Shown one piece after another: positions 25,027 through 37,510 of a stretch of DNA of 64,000 nucleotides. This DNA comes from Stratiolaelaps scimitus (lineage: Eukaryota; Arthropoda; Arachnida; Mesostigmata; Laelapidae). A program made the position numbers and the translations under genes. How positions within the stretch are numbered: the first letter of the stretch is position 1; each line of letters opens with the position of its first letter. The stretch covers positions 14,694,001 to 14,758,000 of the forward strand of contig JABWDB010000004.1 in assembly GCA_019614645.1 (NCBI GenBank). The letters are read 5' to 3'. The notes under the pieces are model-generated. The model ran no database searches, had not been told where the DNA came from, and worked only from the letters and a program-made list of their open reading frames with translations.

Positions 25027-26913
25027 ACGAGGAATTTGGCGCTTTTCAAGATTATCGGCCGTCGCCTGCTGCCGGATGTGCCGGCCAGCGGCATTGTTGT
25101 CAGTCGCCTTGGCGTGTTGGAGGCGATATTGAATTGTTTTCAATAGAGCCACCCCTTCGCCTCCCGGTGCTTACCAGCCCCATTGCTGCCCGTATCATTG
25201 CTTCCTCCATACACCTACGTACAATCGTATAGGTAGATGGCCGCTGACTTATAGGACCGTCACACGTCGGCACCAGGTTTGGACCAGCCTTCACGGAAAG
25301 TTGGCGGCACACGAAGCCAGATGGGCACTCCAAGTCATCAAGTCTGTGGAGCAGGCCTTGGCAAACCTAGAGCCCGGTTGTCATCCTCCACTCTGTCGTT
25401 GTGTGCTCTGTAGTACTACGTTGATAGCACGCGGTAGGCGTTGGCTGGAATAGTGGGAACCATGAGGTATAAAGGATCTAGCACCGAGCTGACCGACGAC
25501 GCGGCCCCACCGGTGATCGTTGGGTTGCGTTGCCTTGCTTGTTGCCCTTCTTGGCGTTGCTGGCTCCCTTATCATGTCTGTGCGACCACGCAGCTTTACG
25601 GCATTTGTTTAAGGCGGAAGGCCACCCTGTTATACAAGCTCCCGAAATATAACCCCTACCCACCAGGTCCCTGTTTTTCTACTTGGCCAAATCCTCGTTT
25701 CCAACTCCCTGGTCGCACCTCGCTCCATTTCTCTCTCTCTTCGTGGCCTTACTGTTATATTATCCTTTACAGCGCCTTATGAGCACAATACGTTATTAAC
25801 GGGTTTACTGGCTGAGCAATCGTGGCGGTGGGGCTACGCCACCCGTATCACACGGCAACAGCAGCGGCCGCAACTGCTGTTCATGACCTAACCGACAACG
25901 GCAGAGGCACACGCATGAGCAGTAAATGTCTCGACCTTCGAAACTCTGGAAGGCACCGGCGGCAGCGGCGGCTGGGTCGTCATGCTCAATGTGCATTAAT
26001 GGCGGACCAACAACGTAAAGCGATCAGATGGGAATGATCTTACTCGCCTTGTATGCCTGCTCTCATTGGCCCCGTTACTTGGACGATATGGTTCTTGAAC
26101 GTAGATCAGGACGCTGAGCTAAACGTAAAGGCAGGTAGGAGCAAAGACGACGCAACACGAACCACGAAGGGGCAGGGTTAAGATCGACTTGCGTTATTCG
26201 AGACCGCCAGCCTGCTTGCTTACCGTTTACTTGTCACACTTACTGGAAGTCTTGCGCTCTGGGAAAGAGGCGAAGGAAACCTGCATCGAGGCAGGGCATG
26301 AACCGACAGCAGGAACAGCGGAGCGAGACTGACTTGGTCCTAGCTAAGAGGATGATTTGCATTTAATGAACGCAACTGATCGTTCATCCGATCTGGCTGC
26401 CATTGCTGCTGGAGCCCCTCCAAACCGGGCTATAGGAAGCACTTCCTTGCTCCGGCACCGAATGAAGGAAGCAAAGGCGTCGGTCGGGTCTTCTCTTTGT
26501 CGCAGTAACCCCCTACCACCACCCAGCACCCAGCACCCATCTGTGTATATCATTCCTCGTCGGTTCACTTCCCCGATGCCCTTCGACTTCTCATCGCTAA
26601 ACTACTCCCGCGCAGAACACCAGTGTAACTCCAGCATTAACGCTGGAGGCAGGAACGAGCTAAGGCAGGGCCGACAGCACAACTGGGCCAATCATCTATT
26701 CAAGTGAACAAAACACGCAACACTTACGTGATTTCGTCCTGATTGGAATGTTCGCTGGTGCTAGATAAGGCATCCGCCACCACTAGCGCCCTTCCCCATC
26801 TGGGAAGTTAAGGCCGCAGAAGCACAATCTTACGATGCTACCATTATACAACTACTATTACGAGATGGTCTCTCCATCTTTTCTATCATGTCAGCCATGC
26901 TGAGAACATAGCC

Positions 26914-27483
26914 TCAGGCCCTATCGAAGAGTAGTGCTTTCCGTCGACCGATGATGAACTTCAAGATGAGGTTGACATTCCGCGTCACAGGTAGATGGGT
27001 AGACGTTTGACGCTCAACCGACGTTTGAGCCTCTCTCGTTTTCGCCGAAATGCGCACGAGCTTAGCGTGCATCACTGCGCTGAGTAGCCGAGCAGCGGGA
27101 TCGGTCATTATAATGGTCTGAACATTATCGTTTGATGTGATGAACCAACTCATGGGCGATTATTAGGCTAAGGGAGAGGGAATTGCAATTATTACTATTA
27201 TATGGTACGCAAAACTCGCATGTGAGCCTCGCGTATATTTCCGCGGTTCGACCAATTTTAATGACAGCGGAACTTCACAGAGGCTTATGAGAAAGGAACG
27301 ATCAGTACAGATGATGTCTACGAATATTTCATAGACGAGCTTATTCCTTAGAGGGTTCTCTAGGGAAATATGCACCTGGTAGGATATGTAAAGCTGCTGA
27401 TGTTCCTCGCCGCCCATCCTTCGCCTTGGACCATTATGCAGTGTGTCTCTAGTCGTTCGCTTGCCAGAACCACGGGCGCCCAC
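26914..27483 (-). other. Long frame split by one TAA, coding status unresolved
   Basis: On the - strand a 106-codon frame (27483 down to 27163) and a 79-codon ATG frame (27153 down to 26914) lie in the same reading frame. One TAA and two codons separate them. The second starts MSWFITSNDNVQ. Neither shows a domain, signal peptide or membrane segment that I can name. It could be a broken gene, a mobile-element remnant or chance. Confidence 0.12.
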
Positions 27484-29001
27484 TCACGCTTACTTATTCT
27501 AGTCCCTTGATATTTTCAAAGTGCAGCGAGACCGCGCTTAAGTGTGCCTGCCGGAATACAACACCTGGCAAGAGCACTCCACGGCTGACGAGCTTCGCAT
27601 TCAGCTCTGTATATATCATTCACTTCCCTATTTACATATATCGATAATAAAAGAAAGCGGTTAGTCGTACTATGTTAGTTAGTTGTATGAATGTCGATAT
27701 TTTATCGCTGCTACAAAGTTCTCGTGAAGGACGTTGAGGAATTGACTCGATAATGATTGGCACAGGGATGATACAAATAATTGGCTTACTCGGATTGCTA
27801 TTTACACTTTTTATCTCGCTGTCGATTAGAGTCCCTCTGCTGGGTCTAATTAAGGTTGTTGCGCATTCCATGTTGAATCAGCTAAGAGACTCAGAGGCGA
27901 TTGGCCACCCATATTCCAACTATTATGCCACACGATACCCTCATCTCTTAATCTATTCTCTTCGGCTTTGGGTATCTCGAAGCAGCTCGACTGCTCGGAG
28001 CAGTTTCCGGGTGTGATCCCGAATGTGTATCTCTCTCCCCTCACCGGCTGCGGGCGTTTTATCTTATTTGGCTGCTGAGGCCGCCGCATCCGAGCAGTCA
28101 AGTCGACTCACCCGTGGGGCTCGACCAACTCACTCAGGGCTAGGGGCCCCCAACGCGGCAGACACGGGCTGCGCGCGCGGTGGGTAACGGCGCGCACGCC
28201 AGTGGCGGCGACTCCAAGATGGATTGGATCCAGTGTCCCACAGGGATCCATGTTCCGTGGCGTGCTAGTTCGCCCCCTTCCACCACTCTCTTTCTTGGCT
28301 TGGCAGCTCGCTAGTTCCGAGTAGCGTATTTCGTTCCGCACCGTACTGTTACTGCTCGAAACAAAGATCCTGAAAAATTCGTCCACATCACTCACTGTGG
28401 ACGACCGTTTGCCCCGTAGGCCGTTCGGCCCCCCGCCGTCCAGTCTTCCGGATGGGGCTCCGCCTGCCTCTTCTGTATCACTAAACGCCACTACCGCCAC
28501 CGCTATCACAGGCGCACTACTGCACATCGTACTGTGTTACGCCGTCAGTCTGGCAGCGGTCCGACCTGCTGCGACTGGAGAGGTGGGCTATCTCGTTCGG
28601 CGCGGCAAGGACAGCATGTGCTCGCCCTGTAGTGCGCCCATCCCTGTAGGGCCGTCTCATCCTCCATTTTCAGTGTACAGTCAGGGGCTCTCGGATCCAA
28701 GTATCATTCCCCGTCTCGTTTTGCTTCGAGAGAAGGAAGAGAGGGGTATGGAAGAGCGTGGAAGAGAAATCAACTAGACAGCGCGCGAGGGAGGGACGGC
28801 AAGTCCCGACATTCATACGAAAAGCGGACCACCGCGTCTCCGTAGCAGAGCTATTATCATTATTTATTGCGACGTAATGCGTAATTGAAGCTTAATGGAA
28901 TTCTAACTGGTAGTATCAGAAAAGCCGAGGGGAAGGAAGAAAAGAAGGAGGATCCCCATTCGTCCTGTTCAGCAACCGCTGCGGATACCTACAATTACGA
29001 T

Positions 29002-29019
29002 TGCTGCTGCTGCTGCTGC
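29002..29019. repeat. (TGC)6 microsatellite
   Basis: Six tandem TGC units. Confidence 0.95.
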
Positions 29020-31879
29020 CATTTCGGGTACCTTGCTGCTCTTGTGCTCGTAGAAATACTGTGGTCGCGCCCTGAGGTACGGCAGCAGGTTCGACACCAT
29101 TGGCATCGGAGTCGTATGGGTTTTGCTGGGCTGGGTGACACCCCTTAACAATGTCGAAAGACAATATCGTTGCTGAGTCCCAAGCTGTTAGGATCCTTCC
29201 CACCAGTTCGTGGCTGTCCGTCCAGCATGCTCCACATTGCACGGTTCCTTCCGGGCACGGACGACGGTGCACTCCAGCAGCTCAGTCCGCATGAGCCTGG
29301 CGCTTATGTAGATGACTCTCTCTCTCACTTTCCCTCTGTCGCCTTACGAACGTACAACGGAATAGGATTCGACCGAGCAGCATAAAGCGCCGAAGCAGGG
29401 GTCAGGGAAGCAGAGGACAACGATGAATCTGCTGTTTTTACAAAGGGAGAGCTTGCGGCTGGTAAAGCTGCTGCCAGCAGATGGTTGTTGCAAACAGACC
29501 CGGAATGAACGGTAGCAGCGGAGCTCGTCCGCTGGACCTCTATCGGGAATGTGTGCAGCTTGTCCTGGTCCTCTCAAAATGTGTGTGAGTGTGCGTACGC
29601 TCTATCTATCTGCGCGGGTCCCCACGTACGCCTGTCATACAATGGCACACGAGCCCCAGCATAACAATGATAAGTCTTTCATTTGATAATTCATCAACAG
29701 CTGCATTGCCGCTGTCCCTTGCCGTAGTACGCTGCCCGCTCGTGAGGCTTGTCGCTCGCGCCGAGGACCCCGTTGTCGGCAGCAAAGCGGAGCGCGCTGG
29801 CTAGGCGCACGAGCAGATAGAGACACATAATGTAAGTGACGCCTCTGCGGCCCATCTTGCTGGTACGGCTAAAGGCAGGGGGCTAGGTAGTTTGCCGCTG
29901 AGGCCACTGCTGCGCGCCACTTTCGCTTGAGCGGCGGCAGTGACAAAATGTTTTGTTGTCACATTGAAACAAAACGTATACATTCGTACAATATGCTCGC
30001 ACAATAAAATGGAATGGGGAAATGGAAAGAATGAACGAGGACGGGCCGCGCCAGGCTGGACTGGGCCCTCGGAGCTAACCAGAATTAAGCAGGCACTGTG
30101 CAAAACGCAATCGGATGGGTGGTTTTGGAGGGAATTGTAGAGAGACCGAGTGCTGATAGCAGAGTAAGAGGACGTTTGGTAAAGTCACTGGCTAGCGCGT
30201 GTGATTCTCCTGTCCCAGAGAAAGAGAGACAGGGAGAGGTATAGAGATTGCAGTAGATAGCAGTAGAGAGGGAGAGAGAGAGGGTCGGGGGTAGAACAGT
30301 CAGGAAAGGCTATGTATTTTAATACATTAGCATAGACGAGCATTAGAAATGGAGCAAAGGCTAGATAAAAACTTGAACGGGGTAAAAAGAGAAAAAGAAA
30401 ACTGCAACTCTGGCAGAGATGAACAAATGCAATGACACTGCAGCATTAGAAATGATGAAGCGCAGCGTACTATTGAAAACGGGTTGTCGAATCATCTGAG
30501 GATTAGTGAGCTGTGCATCAATGTCGTTAAATGACAAAAATGTTTGCAATCCTATCTATGTATTCCTTATATATTTCATATAATTGCCCATGGCGTCGTG
30601 ATCGCGTCGGACCGATCATGCGTAGGCTGCCAACGCGAACTATTTTCAGGACGAAAATTCGATTGTGTGTTCACAACTTCCCGGGTGTTGGCTCGTGTCC
30701 AGTGCTACTGCCGCTGTCACCACGGTATCATCAGCTCATAGCTCATCCTGTAAGGGATATCTAAGAGAACTAGCGTTCGGGTGCATGCTTAGACACGAGC
30801 TCAGTTTCGAGGTGGTCAGTGTTTCGTACTGGTGTCAGACCCCCTACTTCAGGTCTTGTATTGGAATAATGTTGTGCCGCCCTTAACGCATCACATGCAC
30901 GCCAGCATCCCTCATTATTGTTGTGTAACGGCAGGAGCGAGCATCCAGCGTACCTCGTGCAGCTCCAAGAGCAGCTATTCCTCATTCCAGAACGTTGGTC
31001 GAGGGGAAGGGCGCAACGTCAGTTCCATTGCTCTTACTCCTGCTTGACTTTCGCTCCAGTAGTTACTTGGAGCTACTGCCGTTCAACTGCTATAATAATA
31101 ACAGTAATACTACAACTGCTTCAGCCACCACTGAAGTCACCGGTGGCGTTTGCACAGTTGATTCCAACTATCGTCGTCGTGAGAGCAGAAATAGCTTCGT
31201 GTATAGTATAGTACATATCATCATCTTCTCATAGAGGCCTAGCAGCTGGAATTGTAGATGTTGAAGCTGCAGGCGACAGAAGAGGAAATAGAGCATAGGC
31301 ACACTCCACGTCCTTCACTACAGAAAACAAGTAATATAACGTCACTGCGCAGCCTATCTCACCTCTGCCTCTGCGGTCGCACACCTCTGTCAGATGTGGT
31401 ACTATTCAACCGAACAACTGCTCCGCCGCGGTCATTCATTCTCTCAGCGTCTCACTCGACTCGGCGTCCTCTATAACCAAGACGGCGCCGACCCTCATCC
31501 GTTTGCCGTGCTCGTAAAGAACCGCTGCTGTTGTTGCTCGTGTCGTGATCAGCGGCACGACACATAACAACAGCGGTGAAGATGGGGTCGGCAACAATGA
31601 CGACGACGACGATGCGAAGGAGTAGCCGGTCAGTTGTCGGTCCTTGCAGCTGTGGACAACAAACCGCCGCGAGGATGTAATCTCACGACTGGAATGACGT
31701 CGGACACCGCTCACCGACCTCGGCACACTCCCTTACAGTAGCTAGGTATTATGTGCGTTCCATTCTCTCGCACGATGCGCCGAACATATACACGCTCACC
31801 AGGGAATTCCGCCACTGTCACCATCAAACAGCACGAGCAGTTGTCAACTCGTCTACCGCCGGCATCACCGGCGTACTGC

Positions 31880-31886
<7 letters not shown>

Positions 31887-31959
<73 letters not shown>
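31887..31959. repeat. Longest TA array in the window
   Basis: Fifty-six bases of pure AT (31887-31942), one G, then sixteen more alternating bases; looser AT alternation continues on both sides. The Tyr-Ile runs in frames crossing it are products of the repeat. Perfect TA arrays of this length can extrude as cruciforms and are prone to length change. Confidence 0.98.
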
Positions 31960-33124
31960 CAATATATGTAGAGCACCTGTTGCTGGCGTATGCATACACG
32001 CGCCCATATGAGCGCACACTGTAGCACGCTCACGGGCTGGCAGGCAGGATAACATAGCACGAAACATATACGCATGTGTACAAGTACAACATCTGCTCCC
32101 AGCTACTGCTGCTATCGCCTGGTCAAGACGTCGGGACGGTCTATGCTCGCGCGTCTCTTAAGCGACAACACGAACGTGGAATGTAGCGCGGGCGGCGCGG
32201 GCGCAACAACGGCGGTAGTTCTCTGCTCATGCTGGTGGCCTTGCCGTCGTCTCTCTCCGCCGATGGCGAAATGCTCATCGGTGCAAATCGCTAGCAGCGT
32301 CTCGTTCCGTTGCCTCTCGCGAAGTTCCTCCTGCAGATGGCAGAAGAAATGCAGAAAAGGACGAACAGACCTGACTAACGAACGAGCAAGCGAATGAAAT
32401 CAAGATCGTCATCCGTCGAGCATACACTTCGCGCAGCAGATGTGCAAATGTCACCGTTTCTACCATCGCCCACCACAGACCACGTCCTCGTTCTTAGTCT
32501 TAGTTACTCTCTATCTCGCTCGCTCCATCTCTTGATTTCTCTTATGAATGGATGTGTCTCATTGCCTTCTTACTTGTGCTTCGCACAGTATGCCCGTCTG
32601 TGTGAGATCTTGTTGTCGTTGACACTGGCGGCCGGACAACCTTGCCCTAGACATTCTCTCCCCCCCTAAATTTCGTTCCTTGACTTCGCTACGTCGAGCT
32701 GCGCGCGGCAAAGTCGTCGCCTCTAAATTTCACCAACATAACGTAGCGTTACCACCTCTCTCTCTCCGCAACGCTATTTGCGAAGAGCAGAGAGAAATTC
32801 TGCCGGCTAGATGGGTAGCGAAGCGGTTCAGGTCGAGAGCCTTGCAGACTCACTGCTACGAGACGCTAGCTAGCAGTTGGCAGGAGTCGTCGGTCGCTCA
32901 ATCCACCCGAGCGCAACTGAGTTCTCTTCATCATTGCCTCCCCCCTCCCCCTGTCTTTTTTCCCATTCTGCGCTGCCCACTTACTTCGTTTAGTCAGCAG
33001 TGCAAATGTTTCGCCACTTCTGGAATTTTCTCGCTTCTCCACGACCAAGTAACCAACCAACCGCTCACAAACAGCCGACCGACGGTTTCTGGAATGGAGG
33101 TGGTGAGGATAGCGACGACGGCGG

Positions 33125-33142
33125 CGACGACGACGACGACGA
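33125..33142. repeat. (CGA)6 microsatellite
   Basis: Six CGA units. In one + strand frame (33000-33593) they encode a run of Asp within an acidic patch. Confidence 0.93.
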
Positions 33143-33417
33143 CGTCGGATGTGCTTCTAGCCCAAATGGATCGCCTAGCCTAGCCTGGACCGTCCGACTC
33201 CAGCTCTCCCGAAGCTCCCTCAACGCGAATAGCGAAAAGCAAGTACTGCAGTATGCCCTTGACGATCGTAACGGCGCAGTCTCTGTGCGAAGTCATCGTG
33301 TCGTCATTCTCCCGCAAGCGTCCAGCCTGCTTCAGCCTGGAGCCGTTTTTTTTCCTTCAAGAAACGTTCAAGCAACTGCTGCCTCGTCTGTTGCGTTCGC
33401 GTCTCCTCCACCTACTC

Positions 33418-33517
33418 TCCCCTCTCTCTCTCTCTTTCTGTTTTTCGTTCCCTGTTTCGCTGTGCCTCTCCTTAGCACGCGAAGTTCATCCCCTAGAACT
33501 TCTCTCTCTCTCTCTCT
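33418..33517. repeat. Two (CT)n tracts
   Basis: CT-rich arrays at 33418-33437 and 33500-33517. Confidence 0.9.
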
Positions 33518-33553
33518 GCGTCCGCGCAAACTCTTTCCCAGAGATAACGTCGG

Positions 33554-34753
33554 ATGGCTGCTCTCGACTGGTGTCGCATTCGCATTTGTTTAGATTGCAC
33601 TCAAAAAAGGCTGCCTGCCTGCCAGCCAGCGCGGCGGCTTCGCGGCATCCCAGACAAGGCGTTCAACTCCTGCTGGCTCGTTCAACCAACGAGAAGGGAC
33701 CGCCTAGCCGCCGCTGACGACTTGAGCAGACGAGGTACTATAACGGCTATAATCAGTGGTAAAGGAGAAAAAGGAGCGAGGGCAGCAACGGCGGCAGAAG
33801 CTTGCAGTATCGGACGGAAACCGCTTGGCTGTGCCTTCTCCATTCCAGTCGTTGATTGCTCTGCCATGCTGCGTTGCCCAGCAGGCCGGTCGAGCTTCGG
33901 CTGGTTGGTGCAGACAACGAGTCCAGCCAGTTCCCGCTATACCGCAGTCGCCTCCGCCCCTTTCCATGGCCTACCACGGTCTACTATTCACCATGGCATT
34001 CGTCCGTACTCCCCGTACCGTGCAACCACGTTACGACTTGTGGCATTGCATACTAGCGTGGAAATAGATCGAGATAAGATGCAGTGGGGGAGAGAACGCG
34101 ATAGAGATAAGGAACAAGGGGCAATTCCGGTGTTGCTTGAAGAAAGGGACTAAGGAATTGCTATGTGGCGCCAAATAGCAATAACGAAAAACAACGGCGC
34201 GAGTTTGGTCGACCGGGGACCAGGGACCTATGGCGGCGCTTGCGTTGTAGTGCCCGTGCTGCCTCGGCTCTCGTTCGACGGTTTCGGCTGCTGCTGTTGC
34301 TGCTCGAAGGCTGCTGAACGTGGCCTCCGAAACGGCTACAACAAAGCTATTGTGCAAAGCTCGAAACAAGATTCGAATGGGGTGAGTGTCGGACTGCGAA
34401 CGACGCGGGCACGCGCGTTATCGAACGGAAAAGAACGGCCTGAAGAGCGAGTGGTCCGAAGGATCGAAGTAAGAGACAGCAGTGAAAGAGGGCAAGGGGT
34501 AAATGCAGCCGGGGGGGGAGATCAAGTTCAGATCGAGCGAAGCCGGATCCCGATCGGTCGGATTCGGAAGGCGGGATTTTTTTGCTTTAAGGATACGAGG
34601 CGCCACGATCCGATGGCACGAATGAACAATGACGGTCCAAACAGGACCGGAGCGGGCGAGCCAACGAGCAGCCAGCCGGACCGCTGCGCACAGTCGGCTA
34701 CAGAAGGCATTGCTTGGGTTGGCAGTGGGCAGCGGTCCAATCTCCGTTGTTGA
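33554..34753 (+). CDS. 400-codon frame interrupted by a single TAA, unrecognised
   Basis: An ATG at 33554 in a good context (gtcggATGG) opens 199 codons, closed by TAA at 34151-34153. Three codons later, in the same frame, an ATG at 34163 opens a further 196 codons to 34753. The first part begins MAALDWCRIRICLDCTQK and is rich in Arg, Ala and Ser, with a charged tail (DRDKEQGAIPVLLEERD). The second has a five-Cys run from a triplet repeat and an Arg/Ser/Gly-rich body. I see no known domain, signal peptide or membrane segment. One frame this long with one stop is unusual, but composition may explain it. A pseudogene, stop-codon readthrough, or a chance frame are the alternatives. Confidence 0.15.
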
Positions 34754-34809
34754 AGGGGGAACGCGGGCGAACAAGTTGAAGTGGTAGTCGTAAAAAGCTC
34801 CGACTACAA

Positions 34810-34827
34810 CAGCAGCAGCAGCAGCAG
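34810..34827. repeat. (CAG)6 microsatellite
   Basis: Six CAG units. They encode a run of Cys in one - strand frame and other homopolymers elsewhere. Confidence 0.95.
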
Positions 34828-36593
34828 CAAAGGCGGCGACGACGACAGCGTGGAGCAGTAGTCGTCGTTCGTTCATTAAAATTGAAACAGCAATACCATA
34901 GTTTACCAGTCGGCGGCGGCTGCCGCCACTCGTGCGGTAGCTCCCACGACGAGCGAGCGGTCTTCACTTCTACTCGGGCTTTTCTTTGATTTTCCCATCT
35001 CGCCTCCTCTTCTTGCCGCTCGAAAAGAAAGCTTACTAGATGCGAGTGTTCAAAGTGAGTAAGCGTACAGCCTCCTCAGCACCGCAGCGAAGCTGCCTGC
35101 CCTCGACTCGTTAGAACGATAAGGCTGAACGAAGCCAGAGCCGGCAGCGAAGCAATGCAGCAAGCAGCAGCAAGGAGCCAACGAGTAGCGCTCCGAACGG
35201 AGAGGCCTCGCTCGCTGCAACGACCGAAAGCAGACGGCAGCCGGCACCCGACAGCCGCCCGCGTAGTTGAGCAAAGTGGTGGTGGTCGCTGCGCGGGGCG
35301 TCGCCGACACCGTCGACGTCGTCCATTGCCACGCAGCTAGAACGACCGCAGGGGGTGGAGGCGAACGAGCGACAGTTCAGAAGTGAGGCTGATGGGCAAA
35401 TGGGGGGGGGCACTTTGGTCCGATCCGGTGGGTGTCGACACCATCGCCTGCTTGCTGTTGCCTGTTGGACTGAGGGCAGGCAATCATGGCAATCCTGAGT
35501 CAAGGAGAAGGGAAGGGGTTGGAATTACCCACATAAAATGTGACAACGACATCGCTTTCTTCAGCGCGCACAGCAGCGGCGAAGGAATAGAGGCAGCAAA
35601 GACGGAGAAGAAGGCCATACGGGCTTGGAAGACGCAGCAACGAGACGGGCGCTGATCACATATCAGCGGTGGTGCAGGGCCGTAGTAGACGCTATCCGTC
35701 CCCTTACTTTTGCTCATCTCGCTGAGATAGGCAGACAGGCTGGGGAGAGCAGGCGACGCACGTTGGTCCTTGAGTCTTTTCAACGTCCGAGTCAGTGACA
35801 CTGTTTGGGTCACACTGTGGCTGGAATTGAGTTCTTCCTTGTCTTTTGGACGACGAACCTATCGCGAAGAACTGAACAGAGGCAATTTCTACTATTAAAT
35901 AGAACAGAGGATTATCGCATTTGGCAGGGTGGCGACTGGCAATTACCCTCGTCGTAATGCAGGCGACAGACCGAATCCGGCTTTTCTGCGCTGTTCGGCG
36001 CACATCCGGCTTCCTAGGCTGCTACAGTATCTGCAGTACTCGGGGCTGTGTTGTGGGCAGCAATACATTGCACACTGAAGCAAAGAACGAGCTGATGTCC
36101 CGAAACTCCTGCGCACGCTGAACATGTGAACTCTCGACTTGTATTGACAAAGGCAATAAATATTAGTGACAAGCAATCTCGCCTTACGAAGTGGCATATC
36201 GAAGCGTGCGCGCCGAAGTGACATATCAAAAAAAGGTGTCTGTGTAAAAAGCGCCCCACTACTGCGCTTGCAGTGTACCGCAGGCTGCAGCATTCAAATG
36301 TATCGGTATTCTCATTCAAATGTTTGTGTGTAAGCACAGCGAGTGCCGCATGCAGCGTGCCTTTGCTAGATGTATGTGGGGGCAATCTCGGGAGCGTTGG
36401 CGGTGACGACGAGCACCACAGCAAGGAATGCCCGACACAGATTGGATAAGAGAGTGATTTTTTTGTCCTTTTTGTTGCGGATCCACCACACCGGGCACAA
36501 AAAGATGCAAGAACTAGAGGCGCGTATGGAGCTGTTCGAGTAGCAGGGCGGGATGTACGAGGGGAATGTGGTGATGCGGAAGCTGTCAGGCAC

Positions 36594-37147
36594 TCGCAGC
36601 TAAAGACAGGTGGAGCGCAAGCGGACCTGAACCCTTACACGACTAAGAGGCCGTTAGGCCATCAGTCGCTGCTGGATTGCATATTGGATAGCACTCAGTA
36701 CTCGTAAGATAGAACTAGATGATAGCTACCCTGCTACGGCGCGCGCGACAACGTCTATAGGCGTTGGAGGCTTTTAGAGAGGGCTCGAGGACCGGGGGTG
36801 GTCCTCGGCGGCGACGAGGTCGACAAAGCCAGGAGCAACGCTGGCAGGAGTAATAGGAGGGGGGGATACTGTAGAGTAGAGGATGTCTGCCTGGCCTGAA
36901 TGAGGCTAGGTGCTTGCCAGCCTAGGTCGGGCTAGGTAGAGTTGGGTGAGACGAGCGAAGGATGATGGTTCGGTATTTATCTTGCCCGCCGGCTTCCATT
37001 CTGCCCCCGTTCAGATTCGCGCGGCGGCTGCAGCAACGGCGGCAGCTGAGCTTGGGCTGGTTGGTTGGCAGCCGACGGAAGGGTGAATACAGCCAACGAA
37101 TACTGCCTGCCTGCTTTGGGATTAGAATAGATTTGTAGCTCCTGCAG
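36594..37147. other. GC-rich stretch, no supported gene
   Basis: It contains runs of G (eight at about 36857) and repeated CTAGG motifs around 36900-36940. A + strand frame from about 36658 to 36875 is open for some 72 codons without an ATG near its start; I see no reliable splice signals for it. Confidence 0.35.
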
Positions 37148-37257
37148 AACCCTTCAGCTAAGGGCAGGCGACGGGCACAAAATGGTGGAGGCGCTAGCGG
37201 CGGCGGCGGCAGCGTGGGAGGAAATGGAGGACTTAGCTGCTACGTGAGCCTGTACGA
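37148..37257 (+). CDS. Candidate internal exon, glycine-rich, unrecognised product
   Basis: Acceptor-like sequence (atttgtagctcctgcag) precedes base 37148 and a strong donor (GTAAGG) begins at 37258. Between them the frame is open for 36 codons plus two bases: a basic start (KGRRR), a Gly/Ser-rich linker around GGGASGGGGS, then LSCYVSLY. A stop follows just past the donor, so the open frame coincides with the splice-bounded segment. A second frame has an ATG at 37181 (MVEALAAAAAAWEEMEDLAA) and reaches an alternative donor, GTGAGC, at 37243. No domain is recognised and no partner exon was found. Confidence 0.17.
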
Positions 37258-37369
37258 GTAAGGAGAAAGGATAGAGGAAGGTACGGGATCTGACGGGAGA
37301 GAGCGGACCCTAGCCTTCGCGCGCGAATTTTTAAACGAGCCTGTCTATCACCCAAATGGGTTTAAGGGT

Positions 37370-37409
37370 AAAGAGGAGAGAAGAAAGAAGAAGAAGAAGA
37401 AAAAGAAGA
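37370..37409. repeat. 40-nt uninterrupted polypurine run
   Basis: Every base on + is A or G, mostly AAG units. Long polypurine tracts of this kind can form triplex (H-DNA) structures. The Lys/Arg or Phe runs in frames through it are repeat products. Confidence 0.95.
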
Positions 37410-37495
37410 CTTTGCTGCGCACATCATTCGTTCTCCTTGGTCGCTGTTTTTTCTCGTAGAGAGAAAAATCAAGAAAAAGCTCGCCTTCGAAACGA

Positions 37496-37510
37496 CTCTC
37501 TCTCTCTCTC
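37496..37510. repeat. (CT)n tract
   Basis: Fifteen alternating C and T bases, continuing as imperfect CT repeat to about 37523. Confidence 0.93.

Larger units (their letters stand above)
32074..34753 (+). other. 2.7-kb stop-poor block on the + strand
   Basis: Open frames of 107, 91, 167, 197, 199 and 196 codons tile the + strand almost end to end across three frames, at 32074, 32394, 32680, 33000, 33554 and 34163. Frames on the - strand are mostly shorter; the longest is 152 codons at 34418-34876. Pyrimidine-rich tracts on + (TC arrays near 33418-33437 and 33500-33517) reduce stops in part of the block and explain some of the excess. No domain is recognised. It could hold exons, a decayed coding region or a GC-rich untranslated region. 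Confidence 0.3.

Noticed and set aside
31751..32075. Frames with long Tyr-Ile runs on both strands.
   Set aside because: These are translations of the TA microsatellite.
33704..33977. Several - strand frames overlapping the stop-poor block.
   Set aside because: They are shorter than the + strand frames, overlap them fully and show no independent signal.
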